The notes: generated from the sequence alone by a model not told the origin. A stretch of 64,000 nucleotides of DNA from Ditylenchus dipsaci (GCA_004194705.1 SADC01001020.1:124001-188000), one strand, 5' to 3'; positions 48,981 to 60,052 are shown, counted from the first letter of the stretch. A program made the numbers and translations.

Positions 48981-49789
48981 TATGGTGATTCAGATAATCA
49001 GTCATAAAAATCACCTTAGTTACTATCATTGAATTTACAACAAAAAGAAAATGTGCACAGTGAAGTCAGCCATGGTCTGTATATTATTGGGTAGACCGGG
49101 CTTTCTAATTGCTAGGCTCCGCATCCTATAAAATTTTTTTTGCTTAGCATCCGGGATTCAATCCTCATCATAAAAATTAAGCTGTACATTTGACTAACTA
49201 TACTATTTAGACACATTGGTGAGGAAGAGAGGCTATTTTTACAGCTTATATGGCGAAGTCTTTTTCATTGGACCGGTCAAATCCGAGCTACCAATAACAG
49301 AACAATTAGGCATTGTTACTTCGATTAAAAGATTTTGTTACAAGCCGTGACCGAACACTCACCATAAAAATAAGGTTATCCAACAATTCAGCCACTGTCA
49401 CAGCAGATTGACAGAAGAGGCGGTTATTTTCACAACCAAAAATAACCAACCATTTCTCACCTAGCTGATCTGACCAGAATCCCGGGAAACCATAGAATTC
49501 GAGATCGGACCCAGATAAAAAAGTTTTGTCACCACCTGGGATCGAAACCTCATCATGAAACTTGGGTTGTTGAATAATAGTCTACCCATTACACGAGGTC
49601 CATTGTACTATTTAACATTTTGCTAACACCGGGTTGGGAAGCCCAAAAATTCACACACTGCACTATCTCAAAACATTTCTGGGGTTTGGTAACTATTTCC
49701 ACCGCCAAATCACTGAAATATTTTCGTACTTGGCCGGTGAAAACCCTGGCCAAAGAAGTGAAACAAATTTCATTTCAGAATTTACTATT

Positions 49790-49998
49790 AAGTGAACTTC
49801 TGGCTAAAGTTCGTTATATAGCATAGCCGGAAAAGTGGTTTTGACCACTTTTTTGAATGAATCAAAAAAATATTTTTCCAAAAAGTGTCGTCCTACACCT
49901 AAAAACATGTTTTTCGTACTAATTACGGCCTAATGCGTTCAAAACAGTGGTCAAAACCACTTTTTGGGCTATGCTATGTAACGAACTCCGGCCGAACT
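49790..49998. mobile_element. short foldback element
   Basis: GTTCGTTATATAGCATAGCC and GGCTATGCTATGTAACGAAC ends around GTGGTTTTGACCAC and ACATGTTTTT words. Related to the 28817-29487 family. Confidence 0.6.
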
Positions 49999-50975
49999 TC
50001 TAATAAGAACTAATTGATAATAGTCTCAGATTGGTCAGAGCACTCCGAAAGAGCTCGACTGTCTTTTTTAGTCAGCCATGCAGGCTTGTAGTCTGTTTGG
50101 TAGACTGTATCCCTTCCAGCCAGGCTAAGAGTTTTCAAAAAATTGCTGATGGTATTGAACCTTCATCATGTTTGACAATTCACCCATCGCAATAACACAG
50201 TGATGGTCCAAAAGATTTTGTACTTGGCTGATTCAGTTTGAATCCTAAAAAACCCAAACCATTCGGATCTGCCCATTGAAATCCCGGTTAAAAGATTGTG
50301 TTGCCTCGTGGGATTGATCCTTCAACATAATACTTACAATCTATTCAGCCGGCATACATTACTATCACAACTCAAACAACAAATTTAGCATAGTTTGAAA
50401 CGTGAGAAAAATCGGCTCAGTCTAAACATGGTAGGACGCGAACAGCGAAAAACCTTGGTGAAAAATTTTAACAAAAATTTATTTCAAAATCAACTCTGCT
50501 CTAATTTGGACGATTTTTTTGATGGAAACTTTTTTTATCGGTGATAAAGGGATATGGTGATTAAGTTTCATTATATGGTGATAACTATACCCATTAACGT
50601 AATTACTCATTAAAATCAGCTAAATTATGATGGTTGAACCCAGAACGAAAAAGAAAAGTCTCAAGGAAAGTCAACCACGGCTTGTATACTATTTGGTAGA
50701 CCGGATTTCCACTTGGTCCAAGAATACCACGCTAGCCTCCAAATCCCATTTAAAAGTTTTTAGTTGGGATTTAATCTGAGATTCAGCTTTTAACATAAAA
50801 ATTAACTTGTACATTTCACCAAATACAATATTAGGACACATTGATAATATAGACAGATGTTAATTAATTACACTCCTTTCAATCACTTCATTTTAATTTA
50901 ATCTAGTAATTAGTTCACCGCAGAAAGGAAGACCCTACCAAAAAATCAGACCTCAATTAAAATACATGTTGCCAT

Positions 50976-51268
50976 CCGGGGTCGAACTCTCAATATGAAA
51001 CTTGGGTCGTCGAGCAGCCTACCCACTACACCATCACGACTCATTTGGCCAGTTGACGAATTTCGTCATCGGCAAAATGACGGCAAAAAATGTTGGGCCG
51101 GTCAAACATGGTACCGCCAAGAAAACGTCTCCATTCAAATTTTGAAAAAAAAAGCCCGCGAAAAGTTTTTGAACATCAATTAGGTCTCCCTTGTAGAATT
51201 TGGAAGCTCCCCAGCCCGAATATTTCGTAATGTGTCTGCAAAAAGACACAAATATTAGTGTTAACTAC
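50976..51268 (-). repeat. long tRNA-like repeat, copy B
   Basis: Second copy of the 47329-47610 unit; A-box-like TGGTGTAGTGGGTA and B-box-like GAGTTCGACCCC on the minus strand. Confidence 0.65.
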
Positions 51269-51339
51269 CCCACCACCCCTCGCCACCCCAAATAACACCC
51301 CCTCCGTCTCTGACCCTCTGGGCGCTTAATAAGGAGGGG

Positions 51340-51660
51340 GACAATTTCAGTGTTAGCGGACATTTCTTGTTGGAGGACTACTGTTTTTGATACCTTCCAA
51401 ATGACTGGTATGCAGTTCCGGTGATTGGTGTACAATGGAGGTGGCTTGGGTTACCTTCGGGTGGTTGAATTAAATTCCAGTGTTTATTGTATCATTTAGG
51501 TGGTTTTTGTATTATTTAGGAGGTTGAGGTGCCCTACAGATGATTGAGGTGCAACCTCAGTTGGCGTACTCTCCAAGTGGCTAGGGTGCAATCTCTCTGG
51601 TTGGGTACAAAACAGGTAGTTTGGGTCCCGTCCAGGTGATTCAAATATCTGGCGCGAATT
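51340..51660. repeat. degenerate minisatellite, roughly 20-bp period
   Basis: Drifting units such as GGTGGTTTTTGTATTATTTA, GGAGGTTGAGGTGCCCTA, AGATGATTGAGGTGCAACC. Confidence 0.5.
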
Positions 51661-52164
51661 GTATATACAACCCCCCCCCCGACCACTCAACTTTTTTTAA
51701 AAGTGTCTCCAAACACCCTATATCGACCTAAAATGGCCTCAGGAGTTTAAAAAAGCATTATTTTTCAGTTCTGGTCCATCTAAAATTAAGTTTTGGGACC
51801 ACCCAAAATTACCCGTTTTTACCATTCACAAAGGGATTAAGATTTTTTGTGGAGATGGACCAAAAAGGGGATAACGTTGAACAAAAAAGAAGAGGAGGGG
51901 GGGGTATATCCAAGTAGGGACAAATATCTTTAAAAACAAGCGATAAGATTAAACATGAGAGACTTGACAAAATAGATACAGCTGCACACTAAAAATAATA
52001 ATGAGCCAGCCCAATGAGAACTTGAAAAGAAAAGGCAGGAATTAAAACAACAATTTTTTGTAGTTTTAGCAGGATTTATGGGTGTGTTGCTTGCTACGAC
52101 TATGAAATTAACCAATTTTGGAACTGAGACCATAGCTGCATGGGCGCCATTTTGGCGCCGACCG
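51661..52164. other. intergenic sequence, no feature recognised
   Basis: Contains C- and G-homopolymers near 51670 and 51895 on opposite strands that could mark a decayed foldback; nothing else supported. Confidence 0.35.
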
Positions 52165-52465
52165 GCGCCGGGCATTTTTTCCTCGAATTTATGACAAGTT
52201 TTTGTTTTAAATGAGACATTTTTCAGTCAATTTTCACAGCTCTACAACATAGGCTATGAGCGTCAAGGTATTTATTTCACATAATTTTTCGCCCGAAAAG
52301 CACGGAAAAACGACTAAAAGCGAGGTTTTTCGGGCGCCGCTCCGGCGCTCGAAAATTCTGTGAAATAAACACCTTGGCGCTTATAGCCTATCTTGTAGAG
52401 CTGTGAAAATTGACTGAACAATAACTCATTTAAAACATAAATTTGTCATAATTCGGCCCGTGTCC
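52165..52465. mobile_element. foldback MITE, about 300 bp
   Basis: Arms share AATTTATGACAAGTTT, TTCACAGCTCTACAA, CATAGGCTATGAGCG and TTATTTCAC with their complements; centre near 52318 with GCGCC/GGCGC words. Confidence 0.65.
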
Positions 52466-52998
52466 ACCCCTGGTTGTGACTGTGACATATATACAACTAT
52501 AAAATCAATCAAAAGAGGAGATTATGATCTATCTGTTACAAAAAATAACGGGTTGGCACACGCGCTCTACAGCTATACTAAGCAAAAAAGTAAAAAAACT
52601 TCCCACAATTACATTACAAGTGTTTAGAACCAAATGACTTTTTTGATATAATACAGGCGAGTTTTAAATACCATTGAAATGAAAAAATAGAGTCTTTAAC
52701 ACTAGAAATGCCACCCTTTGTTCATTTTTTCATGCTCATTCTTGTGGTGCCGATCGTTTTCCTACAAAATATCAATAAGTCGAGCAAAAATGTTTTTAAA
52801 TTTTCTTAATGACGTGATACCAGGCCAAGGCATTCAATATCACGACCAATTTCTAGCGAGACACATTTATAACTGTAATATGTCAAAATGACGATGGGAT
52901 GTTCTCTTTCAAAGAAGTGTATAAGAGCTGCAATCTGTATACCAACACTTGGACAGCCATTGTCCAACGCGTAAAAGCACCATTTAAAAAAACACAAT

Positions 52999-53165
52999 TT
53001 TTGCACCAGCACCGATTTACGGCACCAAGCTCGAAAAAATCCAGCACCAGCTCATAGCACCGACCCTGAAAGTTTTGGCACCGGCTCACCGCACCGACTC
53101 AGAAAATTTTCAGCACCGGCACCAGCTCAAGGCATGGGTGCGGTGCTGTGAGCTGCCGGTGCCAG
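52999..53165. repeat. GCACCGGC microsatellite palindrome
   Basis: Iterated GCACCGGCACCAGC-type words, then the complement GGTGCGGTGCTG. GC-rich against the background. Confidence 0.5.
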
Positions 53166-53505
53166 TCACAACACTGGCTTCAACCGCCCATCCTTCTTAT
53201 ACCAAATTCAATAAAAATTCAACAGGACTTTCGAACAAGCGATCTAGCAAGCAACAGTCTGAAGAAAAATGCATGAAAAGTATGCATAAGCATGCATAAA
53301 AACAAGGTAATGAATAAAGTTTCTTTGGAATGAAATGGAATTTCTCAAGCTATCGATTAAGCAGTTAATCAATTGATTGTCTGATAAAAAAGCTTATGGA
53401 ATAAACAAATCAAATTGTCGAAAATAAAATTAAAACCCTGGATGCAACACACAAAAAATAAAACAAAAAGGTGGGCAGATGCCATTGTAGCAATTTTTTT
53501 GACTA

Positions 53506-53608
53506 CAGTCGAACCTCGATAAACCGACACCCCGAGAAACAGGCACCCTTGATAAACCGGCACCCTAAGGTCGGTCCCTAGGAGTGCCGGCTTATCGAGG
53601 TTTGACTG
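53506..53608. mobile_element. P-framework pogo-like MITE P5 (103 bp)
   Basis: TA-flanked; termini CAGTCGAACCTCGATAAAC and GAGGTTTGACTG. Keyword GTGCCGGTTTATCG and variants four times. The hub GGTCGGTCCCTAGG is the complement of the AGGGACCG hub of other P copies. The central third of the framework is absent. Confidence 0.75.
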
Positions 53609-53959
53609 TACCTGAATTTTCTGATGAATGACCTAAAAGGCGCACATTGTTTTTATAAACCTTGACTGAGTTTTTTATTTAAAATTCTGGCTAACTTGGA
53701 ACTGAAACATAAAGAGGTTTAGATGCTGGTTTTTTAGCGAGGGAAAACTGTTCAGCGTTTCATTTGAATCAATCATCATAGGTGGGCACCAATGAGGAAA
53801 AAAATCTGACGGGAGGCACGTGACCCCTGCCCCCCCCCCTGGCTACGCCACTGCAATATATTGGTATTGGGTATCGGAGTATTGGGTCCAATTTAGGCCA
53901 AGAATATTGTATCGGGGTATTGGGTGGGTCTGTTTTGAAATATTGGGCGTTGAGATTGG

Positions 53960-55010
53960 GTTAAAGGGGCATGCCCGTGCGTTAAGGCGCGAACCAGCAG
54001 TTTTTTTCGAATTTTTTCGAATCGTCCCATTTTTTCACTCGTTCTGCGTCAAATCTGATATACAGTGCGTTTCATAATTTTACAGGCACCCCCCTTTTTA
54101 GGTGTTTAGTGACATTTTTTAAAGAAAATAAAAAATCTGTCTTTACAAGGAGGATAAGCATAGTCGATAACCTAGTAATTATGCAAAAATATTGGGGGTG
54201 TTAAGTTATGAAAAAAAAATATGACCGAAAATTCAAATTACCACCGTTTCATAATTTTACAGGCAGTTAGAGTAAAAAGCTGTATTCATAACATGATTCT
54301 TGTGTATTCTTAATTTTTACTGACTTTTTGTAAGCCCTCTTCCTTAGCTACAATTAGGTAGGTCAAACTTATTTTTTTGATTATTCTAGGAAAAGTTATG
54401 ACCATCAACATAAAAGCGTCGATTTCTAGTCAAAATAAAGAAAAATCTAAGGAAAATGACTGTTTGGCCACATAAATAATAGCTTTTCTCAATACTTGTC
54501 GATGAAAAGATGACATCTATTGCAGCATTCGAAAGCTCTTTGATTTATCTACAAAATAACATGTCGACTATTGTTTTATAAAAATACAGGGCTGAAAAAC
54601 AGACGGTTGAATTTAGACAAGACAAAAAGCCCCTGTTTTTGCTTTATTTTTAGCCTTTTTAACTGCCTGTAAAATTATGAAACGGTGGTAATTTGAATTT
54701 TCGGTCATATTTTTTTTTCATAACCCAACACCCCCAATATTTTTGCATAATTACTAGGTTATCGACCATGCTTATCCTTTCTGTAAACACAGATTTTTTA
54801 TTTTCTTTAAAAAATGTCACTAAACACCTAAAAAGGGGGTGCCTGTAAAATTGTGAAACGCACTGTAGATGACCTTATACTGCTTTTAAAAACTAGACAG
54901 AAAGCTTAAAAATCTAGACGAGAACGAATGTAAAAATTTATCGAGAAAGAAAAGAACTGCTGGTTCGCGCCTTTTCTCCCCATCGGGTACGATCATGCGC
55001 CTTTAAAAAA
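53960..55010. mobile_element. MITE (TTAAAGGGGCATGCCC) interrupted by a TA-element
   Basis: Left part 53960-54060 and right part 54868-55010 together match the uninterrupted relative at 20948-21175 (CACTCGTTCTGCGTCAAATC; GATGACCTTATACTGC). The insertion is 54063-54865. Confidence 0.7.
54063..54865. mobile_element. 803-bp TA-inserted element, CAGTGCGTTTCATAATTTTA termini
   Basis: Palindromic, flanked by TA (54061-54062, 54866-54867). The word TTTCATAATTTTACAGGCA appears at both ends and again internally near 54247 and 54665, in matching inverted orientation. No coding capacity. Confidence 0.75.
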
Positions 55011-55662
55011 TTGCCGAAAAATTGGGGTATTGGGTTAAGTTAAAGGCATATTTTTAATGTATATAGAAAATTATTATATGAAATCGGAACGAATTGGAAA
55101 TTGTAAACAAAGTCAAATTGAAATATAATCGTAAGAAAAATTTGTGTGTCTGACCTGAAGCCCTAGGTCATTCTTTAATACCTTTAAAAGTGATCTGTTG
55201 CCTAGACTAAAGATTTTATTTGAAAACTGGCTCGGTTAAAAAAATTTAGAGATCTTTTGCGCTTTGTAAAACGAGTCCGTTGGGGCTTTGTATGCTAGTG
55301 ATCATATTTTGCTCACCTCTTGATAAAATTTAATGAAAGTGAATTTGGAAACAGCTAAACTCACACAGGATTATATATTTTGTTCCTATAGTGCTGAAAT
55401 TAAAAAATATCTAAGCCCAAGTTTGTTTATTTTACCCACTTTTTGTTATTATTTACCCAAATCAGTCAAAATATTCTAAGAAATCTCATTTTCGGCGTAC
55501 GTCTAGTGTTTTTGATACAGAAAATGTTGAGTATAAACATGAGCTGTCAACCTGGAATCATCATTCGATTAAAACTATTAGCTTTATCAAACTATTAGTT
55601 TTTAAAAGGTAAGACCCTTTTATCGCTGTCCACATTTTTGAATAATATCCTTTTCAGTAGCC

Positions 55663-56761
55663 ATGTACTCGTTCTATCCACTCTTTTTAATGACTGTTTC
55701 AATGGCAATCTGTAATTTTGAGCTAGTTTCTGCTGGAGTCAACTGCAACCCCACTTTTCCCACTGCTAAAGGCTCTCAAGTGGTGCAAGCCACTATAAGT
55801 GTAGCCAAAAACATTGACTATGGCATGAAACGTCTGACAGCTGGGTCGAAAGTGGGTGGTTCTTCCATCAATGAAAATGACCAGCCCATCCTTATCTTAG
55901 AGCCAGGAGTCACTGTTTCCAATGTGACTAAATCAATTCAATGTGTGGTATCTAAATCTTTGTTTTAAGTTGATCATTGGCAACCCAGCTTCAAAAGGCA
56001 TCTGGTGTAAAGGATCTTGCACACTCAAAAACGTTTGGTAAGATCAACAGACTTTCTGTGCAATAACTGACTGTTTTATTTAGGTGGGAAGCTGTTGGAA
56101 CCCATGCTGTATGTCTAAGTTAATTTAGTTTAAAAACAGTTAGGTTTATTAAGGCTGGCCTTGGAACTGATTCCAAGTACTGGGCTAACACTGGAAACAA
56201 GTACATTATTCAAGGAGGTGGAGTTCAGAATGCAGCTGACAAAGTAATAGACCTAGATTTTTATTTATTTACTAAGTTAAGCTTTAGGTGTTCATTCAAC
56301 AAGGTGCAGGCACTACCTACATCAGTGACTTCTATGCCCGGAACATGTCTAAGTTGTGGCGCTCTTGCGGAAACTGCCCAACTCAGTTCAAGAATCGCAA
56401 ACTAGTGCTCACCAACACAGTTTTGAATGGGGTAACTAAAAATATTTCAGCTAGAATATATATTTTTGTTTTTAGCCGGCTTTGACTGTGGTGGGTTTGA
56501 ATGCTAACTTAGGAGATGGAGTGAGTGTGAGTGGCCTTAGCCTATGCAATTCCAAAAAAATCGCCTACATTTGCCAAGGCTACCAAGGCACCACTGATTA
56601 TAACCCAGCTACTGGCACTGGTCCAAAGGTGAAGGTGGAAAACAAGAAGTTAAATTAAAATATTGTTTTCAGCCAACACAACAGAAAATATCCAAGTAGG
56701 ACAAGCACTCAATGGCAAAATCTGCAAAGATCCAAGTGCAAAAATCACCGTCGTTAATTAG
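55663..56761 (+). CDS. pectate lyase, polysaccharide lyase family 3
   Basis: Seven exons: 55663-55923, 55970-56037, 56084-56108, 56154-56243, 56288-56431, 56476-56628, 56673-56761, about 276 residues. PL3 enzymes cleave pectate by beta-elimination; plant- and fungus-feeding nematodes secrete them to soften cell walls, and the family is generally attributed to horizontal gain from microbes. A signal peptide occupies about residues 1-25 (MYSFYPLFLMTVSMAIC...VSAG). Family motifs: SKGIWCKGSCTLKNVWWE, YIIQGGG, AADKVFIQQGAGTTYISDF, LWRSCGNC, GLNANLGD and Cys-rich spacing. The expected acidic pair in WWEDVGED reads WWEAVGTHA here, so calcium or substrate binding may differ. The Lys of ADK and Arg of RSCGNC are kept. 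Introns are 44-48 bp. The exon 6/7 junction is one base out of phase unless a weak donor (G|GTCCAA) is used. AATAAA at 56854 and 56870. Confidence 0.95.
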
Positions 56762-57129
56762 AGTTCAAGATGGATGAGTATTGTTGGGCTGTCTTTTTAA
56801 ATCCTTAGTCATAATGTTATTAAAAATGTTTGTAACAGCACTATAATTAGTTAAATAAATTTAAATAGAAATAAAGCATGATTTTAAAGTCATTCGAAGA
56901 AAAATTACAGCGAAATATATTTGTTCCTTTTTTAAAGATTTCCGGACGAATAAAATTACTTTTTAAAGGGTATGCCTATGCCAATAAATTTAATTGTGAA
57001 TAGTTAAATTCACGTGCCTCGATTTTCTGATGTAGACAAATACAGTCTCAGTTTTAACGATAAAAAACACCAAAATGGTATTAAGCTTACTTTGTTACTT
57101 TGAAGAAGCTCTATGTAATGATATGCCAT

Positions 57130-57290
57130 GATGTGTTTAATAGAAGCCCCTTGCCTAATAGAAGCCCCACCTCCTAATTTTTGACTAAGATTTCGGAGCT
57201 AAGGCCATTTTAATTGACAATTTGAAGATTTTTCTGGGTTTGAAAAATATAAGCCTTAGTGTTTTTATTTGATACATTACGGTAATGGTT
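57130..57290. mobile_element. decayed R-framework MITE R6
   Basis: AATAGAAGCCCC repeated twice at the left, then CTCCTAATTTTTGACTAAGA and GGTTTGAAAAATA in the interior; ends near ATTACGGTAA. Confidence 0.5.
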
Positions 57291-57346
57291 TCCAGTCAAC
57301 CGTCAAAAATACCGTGAAATCTCTTATTAACCCTTCTCCCTAATTC

Positions 57347-57513
57347 AAAATCATGTTTTTGGCATTGTGTTTTTGACCAGTTTTCGAAAACTTTTCTCAA
57401 GCAAGTTACACCTCATTTTGTAGCTCATCTCACTAGCTTCAAATGACTGGTAACTTTCATGAAGCAGTCTTCAAAAAGTGGGTCAAAAACGCAATGCCAC
57501 CAACACGATTTTG
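57347..57513. mobile_element. short foldback MITE
   Basis: ATCATGTTTTTGGCATTG...TTTTTGACC and complement GGTCAAAAACGCAATGCC around a centre near 57430. Confidence 0.55.
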
Positions 57514-57520
57514 AAACTTC

Positions 57521-57756
57521 AATATAGTGGCCCCCTTTTAAAAAGTTAGAAGGCCACTATATCGAGGTCCTGGTTTTTAAAAGGCAAAACTGTATATTTA
57601 TTCATCAACGATCGGAAAAATCGGAATCCTCTCGATATTTGCGACGAGACTCATAAGACAGAACTAGCATAATTCTCTAAAAATTGAGTTAAAAAAAGTG
57701 TCGACCCTAGGCGGTAAGGAACTTGAGGTGGGGGCCACTATATCGAGGTTTGACTG
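57521..57756. mobile_element. Q-framework MITE Q2, keyword GGCCACTATATCGAGG
   Basis: Right end GGGGGCCACTATATCGAGG then TTTGACTG and TA. Framework blocks GATCGGAAAAATCGGAATCC and AAAAAAGTGTCG.ACCCTAGG match the copy at 9020-9466, whose keyword differs. The left end is truncated. Confidence 0.75.
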
Positions 57757-57759
57757 TAC

Positions 57760-58198
57760 TAAGTGTTCTTAGTCTTAAAATAGCCCCTTCGGACTATTGT
57801 AAATTTCTCGGCTTCATGTTGAAGTAAGACTTATAGTAAAATGATGCCTAAAAATCTTAGCTAGACTTTAAAATTTACTTTAAATAAAATGGATAAAAAT
57901 AAAGTTTTCTTTGAAAAGACGAAATTAGTGTAGGGATGAAATCTTATCCACAGTGGAAGTCTAATTTTAAAAAAAATTAGAAAAAAAAATTAACAATTTG
58001 AAAAAGTTACTTTCCCAAATAATAATACCTTTTCATAGTTAGATTAATCTTATAAAATATCTTAAAAGCGTTTTATATTTCAATTATATCTGCTGACTGT
58101 ATTTTCAAAAAGTATAGGCGTTATATATTTTCAAAGTATAATTTGCGTGATTAATTTATTTGCACATAGAACATTTTTATTCACACATCAATGTAATA
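57760..58198. other. AT-rich intergenic sequence
   Basis: Nothing recognised; lies between the PL3 gene and the SXP/RAL-2 gene. Confidence 0.35.
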
Positions 58199-58534
58199 CA
58201 GTCGACGCTCGATTTAACATACACCTTGGGTGGATCCCTTCAAATAATAAACTCTGTCAAAAACCCACTACAGTCAACTCCCGATTTAGTGTACACCCTG
58301 GGGACCGGCTCTAGGTGTACACTTAATTGAATGTACACTAAATCGAGGGTTCATTCTAGTCATTTTAATTAACCGCCGGCCAAAATGATTTGATCCAGGT
58401 GTACACTAAACCGAGGTGTACACTAAATCCGGTGTACACTAAATCGGGAGTTGACTGTACCCCATTTAACACGCTCGACTTAACATACGGTTAGGCTCAG
58501 TCCCCAGGTCGTATGTTAAATCGAGCGCAGGCTG
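58199..58534. mobile_element. P-framework MITE P4, keyword GTATGTTAAATCG, interrupted
   Basis: TA-flanked; left CAGTCGACGCTCGATTTAAC, right AAATCGAGCGCAGGCTG. The keyword occurs at both ends and once more near 58470. P2 (58271-58457) is inserted inside. Confidence 0.7.
58271..58457. mobile_element. P-framework MITE P2, keyword GTGTACACTAAATCG
   Basis: TA-flanked; termini CAGTCAACTCCCGATTTAG and CGGGAGTTGACTG. One inverted and five direct keyword copies, hub CCTGGGGACCGG, middle block CTAGTCATTTTAATTAACCG and GCCGGCCAAAATG. Inserted in P4. Confidence 0.85.
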
Positions 58535-58586
58535 TATTAGCATTTGAATATTATTCTTCAGATGTTAGCAGAATTTAACATTTTCG

Positions 58587-59221
58587 TCAATGTAATCCTC
58601 GTTTATGACCGAAAATCTTGCCAATTCTAGCATGACCAGACTTTCCATAAAGTGCATTGCAAGAAATGCGAGGAATATGCAGCTGTAGGGCAACTGATCG
58701 ATCCGCTTGAGACAATAAAGTTTGAATTTGGCTGCACTCTTCTAGTTGGGTTATGTCTTGGTTTTCAACCACTTCCTAGAGTAATTTTTATTTTATTAAA
58801 ATTAAATTACACCTGAACTACCTGGATTTGAGTGAGCAGGCTGGCGGCTTCTTCAGTCAAATTAGAAGCGGCCTTTGCAAAAGCATTTTGTATGGCATTT
58901 TGTCTGGATTGAGTCAGATTGGTGAGTGCTGTCTAAAACTAAAAATATACAAAAAAGAAAGAAAATAAAATTTCTGACCTGAACATCCTCAGACTGGTTG
59001 GCAGCCCATTGCTGCATTTGAGTCTGCTTTTGGGCTTTTGTGATGTTGAGGTTGGTAAAGATGTCAAATAGTTGCTGTTTGTCTTCATCTGTCACATTGG
59101 CCAAGAAACTCAAATGGTGGTGATGCCTTCCACCAAAATGTTTGCCAAAATGAGCATTAACATTCACAAAAATAGTGAATGCTAAAACAGTAGTAGCTAG
59201 TAAGGAGATAAATCGAAACAT
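58587..59221 (-). CDS. SXP/RAL-2 family secreted protein (DUF148)
   Basis: Three exons on the minus strand: 59221-58979, 58932-58813, 58775-58587, 183 residues, all phases in agreement. SXP/RAL-2 proteins are a nematode-specific, mostly secreted family; several are expressed in hypodermis or gland cells and are immunodominant in parasitic species. Their biochemical role is unresolved. A signal peptide spans about residues 1-23 (MFRFISLLATTVLAFTIF...VNA). A His-rich patch follows (GGRHHHH). The family core is FTNLNITKAQKQTQMQQWAA near residues 60-75, a helical segment with NLTEEAASLL and a second repeat-like NQDITQLEECSQIQTLL. The last exon ends in a basic tail (KIFGHKRGLH). This is the only gene in the window that needs no frame correction. 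Confidence 0.9.
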
Positions 59222-59259
59222 TTTCAAATTAGTTTTGATAATTACAACTAACCAGGCAG

Positions 59260-59268
59260 CTCTTTTAT
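59260..59268 (-). promoter_or_regulatory. TATA box of the SXP/RAL-2 gene
   Basis: Minus strand reads GTATAAAAG about 40 bases upstream of the ATG at 59221, a position compatible with a very short 5' leader. Confidence 0.5.
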
Positions 59269-59798
59269 ACTGCTTTTGAAACCAAAACAAACGACACCAA
59301 AACAAACGTAATAGTAGTTGACTCAGTTGTAAACGTATGTCTCGATTTGCATGCAAATCAGTCAAATTTGTAATCTGCTTCTGTTTAGTGTCATACAAAC
59401 ACACTTGCAGATCTTTGCTGTCTGTGACTAGAATCTGTTATAAATCACAATTTTGTAATATTTAAACAACAGGCTTAGCACAAGTATAACTGCATTATAT
59501 CTTTTTTTAAATCTTCGGAAATCGTTCACATTATATGCAGCCATTTTTCAGCTATAATAAAGCTTTAGACGTGCGATGCGTGAAAAATCGTGTTTTTATT
59601 TGCTACTAGCGACCTTGTATCTTTCTAATTACTCACCACCCCCCCCTCTGGAAAGAGGTGGAAAAAATAAATCACGCGGGTGAGCTATTAGAACAAATAC
59701 GGTATGCAATAATCCTGCATACCCCAAAATCGATATTGGACTCTTGGTACAAATCCAGGTCTGAAATTAGAAAAAATGCTCTTTGAAGCATAAAAAAA

Positions 59799-60052
59799 TT
59801 GGGCGCTAGTAGCGAATACCCCCCCCCCAAGCATCCGACCTTTAAAAATTGCTGTAACTACCCCTGCAAACAACAAGTTTAGGATTAGCCCTTAGGCTTG
59901 GGGTAGGCCAGCGTACGGAAGTTATGATTAATGAAGAGTTTGCGCACATTTTCCGGGGTCTAAGACATATATTTGGGTACTTTTTACTAAAGTAAAAAAA
60001 GTGAAAATCGTTGGGGGGGGGGCGGGGGGATTATTCGCTACTAGCGTCAAAA
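59799..60052. mobile_element. CGCTAGTAGCGAATA-terminus MITE, copy 2
   Basis: Homologous throughout to 13377-13627, including GCCCTTAGGCTTGGGG, CAGCGTACGGAAGTT and the poly-C/poly-G blocks by the ends. Confidence 0.75.

Larger units (their letters stand above)
46700..51270 (-). repeat. cluster of degenerate tRNA-like (SINE) modules
   Basis: At least six B-box-like words on the minus strand (for example complement of GGATTGAACCC 47336, GGGATCGAACCC 47811, GGGATTCAATCC 49152, GGGATCGAAACC 49538, GGTATTGAACC 50150, GGGTCGAACTC 50979). Several have an A-box-like TGGTGYAGTGGGTA upstream on the same strand. They are too degenerate for functional tRNAs. No protein-coding gene was found in this stretch. 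Confidence 0.55.
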
